From Marinobacter nauticus (GTDB taxonomy: Bacteria; Pseudomonadota; Gammaproteobacteria; Enterobacterales; Shewanellaceae), in contig NZ_JAHVJZ010000005.1 in NCBI RefSeq assembly GCF_019801015.1, positions 124,001 through 188,000 of the forward strand: a stretch of DNA of 64,000 nt, given 5' to 3'. The notes below the pieces were generated by a model, which saw only the letters and a list, made by a program, of their open reading frames with translations, did no database searches and was not told the DNA's origin. This document shows positions 36,670 to 46,026 of the stretch, piece after piece; positions within the stretch are counted from its first letter, which is position 1; every line of letters begins with the position of its first letter. Both the position numbers and the translations under genes were made by a program.

Positions 36670-39276
36670 TTATTCGCTCAGCCGTTCTCGCCGAAAAATG
36701 ACCTTATCATGACCTCGAAAGCGACCAAATGTGACCCGAGCTTTGGGGTTACAGAGACGATTGCTGGTGCCATCACTTTCAACGCATTGTCTTCCCAGCG
36801 CATCCTGAGCCGCCAGCCGGCCCCAGTACCATTGCAGATGGTGAGGAAACACCAATTGGTATTCCGCCAGCGCATCAAGCGCCTTACCGGCCGGGGCGAT
36901 GGTGAGGCGGCCACGCCCGGCATCAAGGATTCCGCCGCCGCTGGCGCTCAGGCCGTCGTTGTCAAAGGTGAGGTCGGTGGCCAGATACGCGGTGCAGCTG
37001 TCCAGAGCGTTGCGGACAAAACGGCTGCCGTCGTAGTACTCCGCCCGGACCGGCAGGGTCAGTGCCTGATTCTCACTGCCGTACACGTTATCAATGACCA
37101 TCCGGCCATAGCGGGCCTCAATGCCGCCGATGTCCTCGATGACCAGAGGCAGGCACGCCGTGCCGTCGCCATAACAGATGCCGTCCTGATCTTTCAGTGC
37201 ATCGGAATCGATGGTCATATCCACCGCAGCGCCAAATGGGGCAACCAGACTTTCTCCGCGCTGATAAGCGATTTCAGTGCCATCCAGCCAAAGGATACGA
37301 TCCTGGTCCGTGTCTCCGACGTTTTCCTCGGTCAGGGTGCCCGAGGTCACTTCGTCCACCGCCGGCCGGCCACTCTCGTCGGCGTAGCTGCGCGGCGCCA
37401 GGCCGGAGGCCAGCCGCCAGAAGCTGCTGTTGTAGTTCCGCGTCACCTGCCCCTGGACATTGAGCCCGCGGACGGTCAGGCGCGGTGCAGTGGCGAACCC
37501 CAACGGCTGCGCCAGATAACCCATGGCATTGCAACCCTCCAGCGTTGGCGTGTTGGCGGTCACTGACAGCGCGTAGGGGGTAAAGCGCCCAAGGGTATCC
37601 GAGCTGTGAGCGTCGATGGTGCGGCCCAGGTAATTCACACTGGTGCCGGCTTTCAGGCGCCAGCGGAATGCGCCCACCTCACTGATCCGGGTCTGAACCT
37701 GGGCCACCCCAGCCTGCTGCGCGGTAAACGACAGCGACTCACTGCCCGTGGTGGATGGCTTGCCGCCACCGGGCGCCACCAACTCAGGTTCAACATCGAG
37801 CTGACTCAAGAGAAAGTTGGGGGTGGTCGGGTTGTCGCCGAAATCGGTATCGCCATCGGCCGCCCAGCAGGCGGCTTTGACGCTGAGGTTAAAATCGCTG
37901 CCCGCGGCCCGGAAGGCACTGCAACTGACGTCGCCACTGGCACAGAGTGCCTCGCTGTCCGGGCTGGAGATGTGGAACCCCGCCGGTGCCACCACAAAGT
38001 CACTTTGCCCCTTCAGCTCAATGGTTTCCCCGGATTGTTGCTGCTCATAGCGGGCGCTCAGGCCCAGTTGGCCGGCGTCGTTGTAGTTGGCGAGCACCGT
38101 CGCCCGGCCATTGGCATCAAAAGTCAGGGTGCGGGTCTGACTGGTGCCGAAGGGCAACGTCTGCCCGTCCAGCGTCAACCTGGGGCTGCCCACCGGCGTC
38201 GCGGGATTCAATGCGCTGACCGTAAACGACACCTCCTGACTCCCGGTAAAGGCCGGGTCGCACTGCAGCGGGTTGGTGCTGTTGGCACGCACCGCCTGAA
38301 TCTCAATGGTTTCATCCCGGCAGCCCAACGGCTCCCCGGGGCTCAGCAGTAACGCACTGCTGCTGTAGAGAATCTGGCACTGGGCAGCGCTCACCTCATT
38401 ACCGTTCACCCAACAACTCACTGGTCCGGCCGTATCAGGATTGAGTGAAACGGTGACAGGCTCTGCCGTAGCGTGCCACAGGTTGACCGTGCTCTGACCG
38501 GTCACCGTGACCCGGTTGCCCCCCGCCCAGCCGCTGGTGGGACTGAGGGTGACACTGACCGCCTGGCTGGCCAGGGAGTTGCAGCTCGCGTCATTGCACA
38601 CCTTGATGGTGACCGGCTCGCCACGGCAGGTGACCGCGTCGCCATCATGCTCGATGCGGTAGTAGAGATTGGTGGACTGGCCGTTATCACAGATACCGGA
38701 CAGGTCGCCGTCTTCGAGCGCATCCAGATCGATGGAGATGTTGCTGTTGCCAGCCGCCATATAGTCTTCGCCGGCGGCGATCGCCCCTTCGAACTGAACC
38801 TGGCCGGTGAGCGTCACGTCATCGTCGATATAGAGGATCCCTTTGATCCGGGCCTGGGTCAGCGCCAGATCACCGTACACAATGATCACCAGATCTTCCG
38901 GTGCGCCACCCCAGTTGATTGAGCCATGGTCGATCACCAGCTCATTCACAAACAGACGGGTGCTGGTGCCCGGAGGCGACTCCGGAATGTTCAGGACCGC
39001 TTCGGTATTGCCGTGCCCCACCAGGCTGAGGGTGTCCAGGTAGTAGTCCCGCACCTCCGTGATGCGGTAGGGCGAGTTACACAGGCCACCGCCCCGGCAC
39101 TTGGCTTCGATGTAGATGGAGCCGTCCGATTCGTCATTGTCCGGCAGGACGATGGAGTCCTCATGGTCCCCGCTGGGGGGCTTGGTAAAAATCAGGTCAC
39201 ACTGAGGCAGCGCCGATGCCGTCACCGGCATCAACGCCAGCAACACCAGAGCCATCGCGATAACGCGCTTAATCAT
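36670..39276 (-). CDS. mshQ: MSHA biogenesis protein MshQ
   Basis: MshQ is a large secreted protein encoded at the end of MSHA pilus operons; its exact role is not established, but an extracellular or pilus-tip adhesin-like part is plausible. The 868 residues start with a signal peptide (MIKRVIAMALVLLALMPVTASA). A polymer-like N-terminal region follows, then several beta-rich, cysteine-containing segments and the conserved C-terminal DUF6701 region with GRFTPYALSV and HHLQWYWGRLAAQDALG. The ATG at 39276 is preferred over an upstream TTG because GAGG stands nine bases before it. Confidence 0.88.
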   Translation of the reverse strand: MIKRVIAMALVLLALMPVTASALPQCDLIFTKPPSGDHEDSIVLPDNDESDGSIYIEAKCRGGGLCNSPYRITEVRDYYLDTLSLVGHGNTEAVLNIPESPPGTSTRLFVNELVIDHGSINWGGAPEDLVIIVYGDLALTQARIKGILYIDDDVTLTGQVQFEGAIAAGEDYMAAGNSNISIDLDALEDGDLSGICDNGQSTNLYYRIEHDGDAVTCRGEPVTIKVCNDASCNSLASQAVSVTLSPTSGWAGGNRVTVTGQSTVNLWHATAEPVTVSLNPDTAGPVSCWVNGNEVSAAQCQILYSSSALLLSPGEPLGCRDETIEIQAVRANSTNPLQCDPAFTGSQEVSFTVSALNPATPVGSPRLTLDGQTLPFGTSQTRTLTFDANGRATVLANYNDAGQLGLSARYEQQQSGETIELKGQSDFVVAPAGFHISSPDSEALCASGDVSCSAFRAAGSDFNLSVKAACWAADGDTDFGDNPTTPNFLLSQLDVEPELVAPGGGKPSTTGSESLSFTAQQAGVAQVQTRISEVGAFRWRLKAGTSVNYLGRTIDAHSSDTLGRFTPYALSVTANTPTLEGCNAMGYLAQPLGFATAPRLTVRGLNVQGQVTRNYNSSFWRLASGLAPRSYADESGRPAVDEVTSGTLTEENVGDTDQDRILWLDGTEIAYQRGESLVAPFGAAVDMTIDSDALKDQDGICYGDGTACLPLVIEDIGGIEARYGRMVIDNVYGSENQALTLPVRAEYYDGSRFVRNALDSCTAYLATDLTFDNDGLSASGGGILDAGRGRLTIAPAGKALDALAEYQLVFPHHLQWYWGRLAAQDALGRQCVESDGTSNRLCNPKARVTFGRFRGHDKVIFRRERLSE

Positions 39277-39700
39277 AGGCCAATGCCTCAACTGTGCGGC
39301 TGACTCTCAGCGCAGCCGGGCCACACTCTGCGATGGCCTGCAGTTCAAAGCCATGCGCCACATCGTCGGACGCCAGGGCGGCCCGGTAGCCACAGGTCAC
39401 CCGGACGTCACAGCGGTCAAAGGCCACGCTGTCCGCCAGCCCGGCCCCCGGAGTCAGGGTGACATTGGCCGCGGCACACGCGGCCTGGGCACTCTGCGCC
39501 CCGCGATTGAGGGTTTGTGCCAGCGCCCAGTCGATGCCGCTCTGAGCCGCCGCCCAGGTTCGGGTGCCGGTCACTTCCATGCCGACGTTTTCGCTTTCCT
39601 GTCCCAGGGTGCGCAGCAGTACGGTGCCCAACAGCAGCATCACCGTCAGAATAAACACCGCCATCACCAGCGCCGAACCCCGCTGTCGCTTAAGGCACAT
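39269..39700 (-). CDS. mshP: MSHA biogenesis protein MshP (PilX-like)
   Basis: This is a 143-residue minor pilin-like protein. After a short basic leader (CLKRQRG) comes a hydrophobic helix (SALVMAVFILTVMLLLGTVL) without the glutamate at position 5 that ordinary pilins have, as in PilX/MshP proteins. The soluble part has paired cysteines (DRCDVRVTCGY). It overlaps mshO upstream and mshQ downstream. Confidence 0.88.
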   Translation of the reverse strand: MCLKRQRGSALVMAVFILTVMLLLGTVLLRTLGQESENVGMEVTGTRTWAAAQSGIDWALAQTLNRGAQSAQAACAAANVTLTPGAGLADSVAFDRCDVRVTCGYRAALASDDVAHGFELQAIAECGPAALRVSRTVEALAYD

Positions 39701-40469
39701 TTTCAAGCTGCACCTCCTGAACAAAGCGCTGGTCCTGGCCACCGGCTGCCACCCACCACTGCATCCGCACCAGATTATTTCGGCTGAGGCTGGGAGGCAG
39801 TTCCACAAAGGGGCAGTCCGGGTCGTCCAGCGTGGACAGATCACAACCGAGGGTGTTGTTGGTCAGCCCCTCGCCCATCAGCACCCCATTCCGGCGCAGG
39901 TCGCCCTGGTCATCGACACACCATTGCACCGCATCACCGACAAGGTAGTAGCGCTGAGCCGTAGAAAAAGGCCCGGAGGGCAGCGCCGCATCCAGGGTGA
40001 AACGCACCCGCTCACAATCGCTGCCCTGACACTGGTGGCTGTTGATGCTGCGCAGCACCGGTTGGTAGTTATCCATTAACGCCAGGGTCTGATCTTCACA
40101 GGCGTCGCAATCGCTGCTGGTGCAGCAGGACGGCGCATACGCCAGCATCCGGTCCGCGTTGCCATTGCCCGGCAATGGGGCCGAAAGGTAGCGCTCCGCC
40201 GTCAGGATGGGACGGAAACTCAGGCAACTCTGGGTAACGTCAAGCGAACCGGGCAGCGCATCGCGCACCTCCCGGCTGAGTCGCTGAGCGGCATAACGCA
40301 CGTTGCCCAGTTGCTGCTGCCAGGCCTGCCCCTCGACGTAGATTTGGGTGCCAAAGGTGATAAAGCTGGTGACGCCCAGGGCCAGAATGCCCATCACCAG
40401 AATGGTCACCACCAGTTCCACCAGGGTCAGGCCCCGTTGACGCTGCCGAAGCGCCTCCCGAGCGACCAT
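39690..40469 (-). CDS. mshO: MSHA minor pilin MshO
   Basis: This 259-residue type IV prepilin-like protein has a leader ending RQRQRG followed by LTLVELVVTILVMGILALG, with glutamate at position 5. The C-terminal domain is unusually cysteine-rich (SCCTSSDCDACED and others), so it is probably stabilised by disulfides. The ATG at 40469 shares a base with the mshD stop. Minor pilins of this kind prime pilus assembly at the tip. Confidence 0.9.
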   Translation of the reverse strand: MVAREALRQRQRGLTLVELVVTILVMGILALGVTSFITFGTQIYVEGQAWQQQLGNVRYAAQRLSREVRDALPGSLDVTQSCLSFRPILTAERYLSAPLPGNGNADRMLAYAPSCCTSSDCDACEDQTLALMDNYQPVLRSINSHQCQGSDCERVRFTLDAALPSGPFSTAQRYYLVGDAVQWCVDDQGDLRRNGVLMGEGLTNNTLGCDLSTLDDPDCPFVELPPSLSRNNLVRMQWWVAAGGQDQRFVQEVQLENVP

Positions 40470-40993
40470 CAGAAATTCCCCCGCAACTGCGCAAACGCCA
40501 TCGACTCGCCCGTCGGTGAGGTCACCGTCACTTCGGTCAGCTTGGCGCCACCGGGCCAGGGGGTGCCCAGGGCACCGGCGCTTTGACAACGCACGGCGAT
40601 CGCCAGGCTGAAGCCGTTGTAGAGTTCGCCACCCAGCAAGCGATCGGCTGCGCCACTGAAACCATCGAACCGATCCAGCAGTTCCCAGCTTCCGGGGTCA
40701 TTGGGGTCGGTGGCCGCACTGGCACACACCGCCGCATTATCGGCACAGCAGGTCAGGGTCGCGACCGGGCCACCGCCCAGCGGCGTGGCCACATCCAATC
40801 TTCGGCCGGCCAGTTCCGCCAGCACCGCCTGCCCCAGTTGCGCGGTTTTGGCGCGTTGCACCCCCATGGAGGAGCGCTCCGCCAACGGAAACAGCAGGGT
40901 GGCCATCAGCACCAGGGCGATGGCCAGCACCACCATGCCGACCACCATCTCGATCAGGGTAAAGCCCTTTCGGGTATCGGGATTACAGGCCAT
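40469..40993 (-). CDS. mshD: MSHA minor pilin MshD
   Basis: This 174-residue prepilin-like protein has the leader ACNPDTRKG and helix FTLIEMVVGMVVLAIALVLM with glutamate at position 5. The globular part has several cysteines (TCCADNAAVC). The start ATG lies inside the last codons of mshC. It is homologous to PilV-type minor pilins. Confidence 0.9.
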   Translation of the reverse strand: MACNPDTRKGFTLIEMVVGMVVLAIALVLMATLLFPLAERSSMGVQRAKTAQLGQAVLAELAGRRLDVATPLGGGPVATLTCCADNAAVCASAATDPNDPGSWELLDRFDGFSGAADRLLGGELYNGFSLAIAVRCQSAGALGTPWPGGAKLTEVTVTSPTGESMAFAQLRGNF

Positions 40994-41405
40994 GGATATA
41001 GCCCTCAGACTCGATCCGCACGGTTTGCGGCGACTCCCCCTCGATAGCGATATCACAACCGCCGTTGCAGGGGGCCAAGGGGCGGCCCAGTCCGTCAAGA
41101 CTCAGGCTAAAGGTGCTGCTGCCCGCCAGGGTCACGGAAGCCCGGTCGAGCGCATAAGGATTCTCACCGGCACAGGGGCCGGTGAGGGAAATTTGGGTCG
41201 GTGTCACCGACAGGGTGCAGCTCTGCCCCGCCAAGGCCCCCTGTTGCAGACGACGAAGCTCCCCCACCAGGGCATCCCGGGTGGCAAAGGTGGCGAACTG
41301 CGAGGGCCCCAAAAAACGGGACAGGGCATACAGGCCGAGAATGGCCACCAACATAATGATGGTGACCAACTCAACCAGAGTGAAGCCATACTGACGGGCT
41401 GTCAC
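40983..41405 (-). CDS. mshC: MSHA minor pilin MshC
   Basis: This 140-residue prepilin-like protein has the leader TARQYG and helix FTLVELVTIIMLVAILGLYA. The GTG at 41405 has GAGG six bases before it; the TTG at 41417 would touch the same ribosome-binding site. Two CxxxC-like pairs near the C-terminus (PCNGGC) probably form disulfides. It follows the major pilin gene by 12 nt. Confidence 0.88.
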   Translation of the reverse strand: MTARQYGFTLVELVTIIMLVAILGLYALSRFLGPSQFATFATRDALVGELRRLQQGALAGQSCTLSVTPTQISLTGPCAGENPYALDRASVTLAGSSTFSLSLDGLGRPLAPCNGGCDIAIEGESPQTVRIESEGYIHGL

Positions 41406-41417
41406 CCAAAGCCTCAA

Positions 41418-41906
41418 TCAGCAGTCGGTGTCGGTAATGGCGTAGCTCGCCACCGCAGAAGAGGAGGACTCGGTGTACAGCAGGTAGCAAGACTGACCTG
41501 CGGAGAAGCCCTGAGGAACCACCTTCACGTCTCCGGTGCCTTCACGCAAGCCCCACTCTTTGGTGGCTTTGGTCGTATCGTCCGCCAACGTTTCAATGTC
41601 GCCTTCAAAAACCGCTGTCACGTCGCTCGCAGACGCTTTGACGTAACCGTACTCAGTATTTACCTGAGTGTTGTTGCTGTCGATCACCACGCTGCCACCA
41701 GCGGCGCGCTCTTCACCCTTGATAGCGGACTTGGAGTACACCAGAGCATTGGCTCCCTGAAGAGCACCTTTGGCACCATTCAGGGTCGCGATACGGGCGT
41801 CGCTCTGCAGGTTAATAAACTTCGGCGCCGCGGTCACAGCCAGGATACCAAGGATGATGATCACCACCACCAGTTCAATCAGGGTAAAGCCATTTTGACG
41901 TTTCAT
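41418..41906 (-). CDS. mshA: MSHA major pilin MshA
   Basis: MshA is the structural subunit of the mannose-sensitive haemagglutinin type IVa pilus. The 162 residues have the prepilin leader KRQNG, processed by PilD before FTLIELVVVIIILGILAV with glutamate 5. A globular domain follows, closed by a disulfide between the cysteine in GQSCYLLY and the C-terminal cysteine. AGGAAG precedes the ATG; a GTG two codons earlier overlaps that site. It is the most AT-rich gene boundary of the cluster (41907-41947), where an internal promoter may lie. Confidence 0.92.
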   Translation of the reverse strand: MKRQNGFTLIELVVVIIILGILAVTAAPKFINLQSDARIATLNGAKGALQGANALVYSKSAIKGEERAAGGSVVIDSNNTQVNTEYGYVKASASDVTAVFEGDIETLADDTTKATKEWGLREGTGDVKVVPQGFSAGQSCYLLYTESSSSAVASYAITDTDC

Positions 41907-41947
41907 AGTCACTTCCTAGTTAAAGAACCAAAGATTAAAAGTTTGAT

Positions 41948-42529
41948 TTAGTTATTAAAACTCACAACCTGACCGGAGGCCGGGTTGTAGGAGAAGCCTT
42001 TGCCGACATCGACGCCGACATCGCCTGGGATGCCATCGGCCGCGGCCAGGGTCAGGGTGCTGACCAGGTTGTAAACACACAGGTCAGCGGTGATCGCCGT
42101 GCCGCCATTGGGGGGCAGCACGCTGCCGCCCGCATTCTCTTCGGCGGAAACAGCGTAACGCGCTTCGCGAGCATCCTCGGTGTCCAACACGTTGGTTGGC
42201 GGGCTTTGCAGAATGTCGTTAAACAGGGTCCGGCAGCTGGCCGGGGTCATCGCGTCCGCATTGTTGCCGCCGCTGGGGTAGCCAAACTGGTTTACCGCAA
42301 CGGGCAGACCGTCCACCACAACGCTGCCGGCAGGACGGTTTGCCACTTCCCACTGAGCACGCACAATGCCCACAGCGGAAGCCACACCGCCGGCCACGCC
42401 TTCTGCGGACGCCATCTCGGCCTCATCGGTCACATTGAGATAACGGGGCAAAGCAACCGCTGCTAGGATCCCCAGAATCACAATCACAATCACCAGTTCC
42501 ACAAAGGTGAAACCCTTTTGCTGGTTCAT
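41948..42529 (-). CDS. mshB: MSHA pilin-like protein MshB
   Basis: This 193-residue prepilin is close to MshA in its N-terminal helix (leader NQQKG, then FTFVELVIVIVILGILAAVA). The soluble domain has cysteines in PASCRTLF and ADLCVYNL. AAGGAGG stands seven bases before the ATG at 42529; another ATG directly before it (42532) is nearly as likely. It lies 41 nt before mshA and follows mshF after a 68-nt gap. Confidence 0.9.
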   Translation of the reverse strand: MNQQKGFTFVELVIVIVILGILAAVALPRYLNVTDEAEMASAEGVAGGVASAVGIVRAQWEVANRPAGSVVVDGLPVAVNQFGYPSGGNNADAMTPASCRTLFNDILQSPPTNVLDTEDAREARYAVSAEENAGGSVLPPNGGTAITADLCVYNLVSTLTLAAADGIPGDVGVDVGKGFSYNPASGQVVSFNN

Positions 42530-42597
42530 CATCTGCCCTCCTTTGATAAGGCCAATCCAGTCCACTCGCGCCCTCCCCAAACCAAGGGGGCAAACAT

Positions 42598-43053
42598 TCA
42601 GTCCGCGACAGACAACACCACGCTGCCGCTGCGACCGAAATAGGTCATCGCTGCCCGTTCGCCAAGGCGATAGCGGCAGCTGTCGGGTTCCGATCCCAGG
42701 CGCTCCACGCCGGTAATCAGCCCTTTGGTCGGCTGGCCCATCATGGCCTGCCAAAGAAATTCGCAATCCGGCTCCGGTAACGGCCAGCCGGACAAGTTAT
42801 CCATTTTCAGTGCCACCGGACGCCCATCCGGAGCACGCCAGGCAATGCGCTCCTGATGCGGTGCCTTGAGCCACTGCGCCCTGGCCCAGTTGATGGACTG
42901 CAGCCAGCGGCTCTGAATCACCGATGCCGGCACCTCCGGCCCGCGTTGCCACAGGCTCGCCCCCACTGCCAGCACGATGGCCACCAACAGCAGGGTCAGG
43001 CCCAGATGCCAGGCGGCATGCAGATCGACACTGGCCCGGTCCTGGCGGTCCAT
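42598..43053 (-). CDS. mshF: MSHA biogenesis protein MshF
   Basis: The 151-residue bitopic protein has a short cytoplasmic N-terminus, one transmembrane helix (about 18-38) and a small periplasmic domain with two cysteines (PDCEFLW, DSCRYRL). It is needed for MSHA assembly in Vibrio, but its mechanism is not known to me. The ATG shares a base with the mshG stop. Confidence 0.82.
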   Translation of the reverse strand: MDRQDRASVDLHAAWHLGLTLLLVAIVLAVGASLWQRGPEVPASVIQSRWLQSINWARAQWLKAPHQERIAWRAPDGRPVALKMDNLSGWPLPEPDCEFLWQAMMGQPTKGLITGVERLGSEPDSCRYRLGERAAMTYFGRSGSVVLSVAD

Positions 43054-44270
43054 CAGCGCCCCTGTACGGCGTTGAACATGTCCCACATCGGCAGGTAGAT
43101 ACCCAGTGCCAGCACCAGCACCATGCCGGCCACCAGCACCAGCAAAATCGGTTCGATCTTGGCGGTCAGCCCTTTCAGCTCGTAATCCACTTCCCGCTCG
43201 TAAAACGCCGCCACATCATCCAGCAGCTCGTCGATGCGCCCGGTCTCCTCGCCCACCGCAATCATCTGCAGCACCAGCGGTGTGAACAGGTCCGCGGCCG
43301 CAGCGGTTCGGCTGATGGTGTCGCCACCTTCAATGCCCCGGCGCATGCCGATAATGCGGTCGTGCATATGGCGGTTATCCACCGCATCCGCCACCAGCGA
43401 AAGCGACTGATTCACCGGCACACCACCACGCAGCATCATCGACAAACTGCGGGCAAACCGGCCCAGGCTGGCCCGGCTGATGATGGAGCCGACGATGGGC
43501 ATACGAAGCTTCCAGCCATCCCACCGCAGTCGGCCGGACGGGGTGCTGAGCCAGAACTTTATCCCGACCACGGCCCCCACCAGGCCCACCAGAATCGCCG
43601 GCCACCAGGCTACGAAAAACTCCGAAGTGGCGATAAGAATGCGGGTGGGCAACGGCAGCTCGGCGCCAAACTTGGCAAACATCTGGGCAAACTTGGGGAT
43701 CACCAGAATGTTCAGCACGCCGATGGCCACGGCGATAAAGCCCAGTACCAACAGCGGATAGCGCATGGCGGACTGGATCCGACGCCGGGTATCCTGCTCC
43801 TGCTCCAGGTGCTCGGACAACCGCTCAAAGGCCTGATCCAACCGGCCGGTGTTCTCCCCCACGTGCACCATGCCCACATAGAGCGGGGTGAACACCAGGG
43901 GATGTTGATTCAGTGCCGCCGACAACGTCCGACCCGCCGTCAGCTGCTCAACGATGTCCTTCAGCGCCGCAGCCATCAGCGGATGGCGCTGTGATTCCAC
44001 CAAACCGGCCAGGGCCTGCAGCAGTGGGATGCCGGAACGGGTCAGGGACAGCATCTGACGGGTGAACATCAACAGCTCCGCCAATGGCAGGCGGCGGGCC
44101 AGCAGTGTCCGCCAGTTGAACTGGCGCGCCGGATCCACCCCTTCCAGACTGAGCGGAATGATGGCCCGGCGCATCAGCTGATCCGCTGCCGCGCTCTCGC
44201 TGTTGGCCTCCAGCACACCGTTAACCAGTGCGCCGGTTTCATCCCGTCCCCGGTACCGGAAATGAGCCAT
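43053..44270 (-). CDS. mshG: MSHA inner-membrane platform protein MshG (GspF family)
   Basis: MshG is the PilC/GspF-type platform that couples the assembly ATPase to pilin insertion. The 405 residues contain two GspF domains (about 70-192 and 272-395) separated by transmembrane helices. It carries the conserved motifs MLSLTRSGIPLLQAL and SLSMMLRGGVPVNQSL, and GEETGRIDELL at the second domain. It starts one base after the mshE stop. Confidence 0.94.
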   Translation of the reverse strand: MAHFRYRGRDETGALVNGVLEANSESAAADQLMRRAIIPLSLEGVDPARQFNWRTLLARRLPLAELLMFTRQMLSLTRSGIPLLQALAGLVESQRHPLMAAALKDIVEQLTAGRTLSAALNQHPLVFTPLYVGMVHVGENTGRLDQAFERLSEHLEQEQDTRRRIQSAMRYPLLVLGFIAVAIGVLNILVIPKFAQMFAKFGAELPLPTRILIATSEFFVAWWPAILVGLVGAVVGIKFWLSTPSGRLRWDGWKLRMPIVGSIISRASLGRFARSLSMMLRGGVPVNQSLSLVADAVDNRHMHDRIIGMRRGIEGGDTISRTAAAADLFTPLVLQMIAVGEETGRIDELLDDVAAFYEREVDYELKGLTAKIEPILLVLVAGMVLVLALGIYLPMWDMFNAVQGR

Positions 44271-44271
44271 C

Positions 44272-46026
44272 TCAGCGCACCTCCTCAGGGTTCAGTCGCT
44301 GAGCCAGGGCCGCGCCCAATTCGCTGATGTCTTCCACCAGCTTCATCGCTTCTTCCAGGGTGGTGATCCCTTTACGGGCGTAATCCAGTGCCGCCAGTGC
44401 CAGCGGCTTGAACTGGCCACTGCGGCGCACGGCCTGAGCAAACCCTTCCGGATCGGCCCGGCGCAGGGCCTCCACCATGGATTCGTCCAGTTCGAGCATT
44501 TCATACACCCCGATCCGGCCCCGGTAACCGCTCTGGTTGCAGTGCTGACAGCCGCGCCCCTGTTTGAACTCCACCTGCAACAACGCGTCGCCACCGACGT
44601 GGGCAAGCCAGGCTTTTTCACCGGGGCTCAGCGCCTTAGGCACGGCACAACGGCCACAAACCCGACGCACCAGACGCTGGGCAATGATCGCGCGCAGCGC
44701 ACTGGCGACGAGATAAGGGGCGGCCCCCATCTCAATCAATCGCAGGGTGGAGCTGATGGCGTCATTGGTGTGCAGGGTGGACAGCACCAGGTGGCCCGTC
44801 AGTGCACCACGAAGGCCGATCTCAACGGTTTCCTGATCCCGCATCTCCCCCACCATGATGATGTCCGGGTCCTGACGCAGGGTGGTGCGCAGTACGGAGG
44901 AGAAGTCGAGGCCAATCTTATGATTCACCTGCACCTGACTGATCCGCGGCAGGCGGTATTCCACCGGGTCTTCCACGGTGATGATCTTGCGCTCGGCCTG
45001 GTTCAGCTCATTGAGCATGGCGTAGAGGCTGGTGGTTTTACCGGAGCCGGTGGGCCCGGTCACCAGGATCATGCCGTGAGGACGGTGGATCTGATGGCGT
45101 ACGCGGGCGATCAGCTCGGCCGGCATACCGGTCTCTTCCAGTTGCAGCAAACCCGCTGACTGGTCCAGCAGACGCATCACCACCGACTCGCCATATTGCA
45201 CCGGCATGGTGGAGAGTCGCACGTCGATCTGATGCTGTTTTACCGTCATCTGGAAACGCCCATCCTGAGGCAGCCGCTTCTCAGAGATGTCCAGGCCCGC
45301 CATCAGCTTGACCCGCAAAACCAGCGCGTTGGCCACCCGGTACTCGGACAGGGTGTTTTCCATAAGCTGGCCATCCACCCGATAGCGGATCCGCAGCAGC
45401 TTCTCATCCGGCTCGATGTGAATATCCGACGCCCGCACCTGCACCGCGTCCTCGAAAATCGACTGCAGCAGGCGCACCACCGTGGTGTCGTTGTCGGCGT
45501 CCTCAGCCACCAGCGCGTCCAGGCTGAAATCGCTCTGGGCGCTGTACTCTTCCGACAGTTCGCCAGCGATGGAAGCGATCTTATCGGTGTGACGATAGAG
45601 GTTATCGAAGGCGTCCAGCAGCTGCCCTTCGGTGGCCACCGCCAGCTCAACCTGACGCGGTGCCAGCAGGGTTTCCAGCGTGTCGATTGCCGCCAGGTCT
45701 GCCGGGTCACTCATCGCCACGGTGACCTGATGATCATCACCGGCCACCACCAGTGCGCGATAGCGACGGGCGTGCACCTCAGGCAACAGTTGCACCAGTT
45801 CCGGCTTGATCCGGTGGGCACTCAGATCCAGGAACTCGATGTTCATCTGCTGAGCCAGAAACGCCAGCAGCTGCTCTTCGCTGATCAGCTTCAGTTCGAT
45901 CAGGGTGCGGCCCAGTTTGCGGCCGCTCTGTTTTTGCGCCGCCAGGGCATCGGTCAGCTGGGTTTCGGTGATGATGCTTTCGCTCACCAGCAGATCACCG
46001 AGTCGTTGTTTCAGCTTGGTTTTCAT
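44272..46026 (-). CDS. mshE: MSHA pilus extension ATPase MshE
   Basis: MshE is the hexameric GspE/PilB-type ATPase that powers pilus extension. The 584 residues begin with an MshEN domain (about 8-100) with two tandem motifs, QRLGDLLVSE...AAQ and RKLGRTLIEL...AQQ. In Vibrio MshE these bind cyclic di-GMP. The ATPase core follows: Walker A GPTGSGKTT (about 335-343), VEDPVEYR, the Asp/His boxes GEMRDQET and STLHTNDA, and a tetracysteine zinc site (RRVCGRC ... CQHC). Overlap with mshN is four bases. Confidence 0.96.
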   Translation of the reverse strand: MKTKLKQRLGDLLVSESIITETQLTDALAAQKQSGRKLGRTLIELKLISEEQLLAFLAQQMNIEFLDLSAHRIKPELVQLLPEVHARRYRALVVAGDDHQVTVAMSDPADLAAIDTLETLLAPRQVELAVATEGQLLDAFDNLYRHTDKIASIAGELSEEYSAQSDFSLDALVAEDADNDTTVVRLLQSIFEDAVQVRASDIHIEPDEKLLRIRYRVDGQLMENTLSEYRVANALVLRVKLMAGLDISEKRLPQDGRFQMTVKQHQIDVRLSTMPVQYGESVVMRLLDQSAGLLQLEETGMPAELIARVRHQIHRPHGMILVTGPTGSGKTTSLYAMLNELNQAERKIITVEDPVEYRLPRISQVQVNHKIGLDFSSVLRTTLRQDPDIIMVGEMRDQETVEIGLRGALTGHLVLSTLHTNDAISSTLRLIEMGAAPYLVASALRAIIAQRLVRRVCGRCAVPKALSPGEKAWLAHVGGDALLQVEFKQGRGCQHCNQSGYRGRIGVYEMLELDESMVEALRRADPEGFAQAVRRSGQFKPLALAALDYARKGITTLEEAMKLVEDISELGAALAQRLNPEEVR

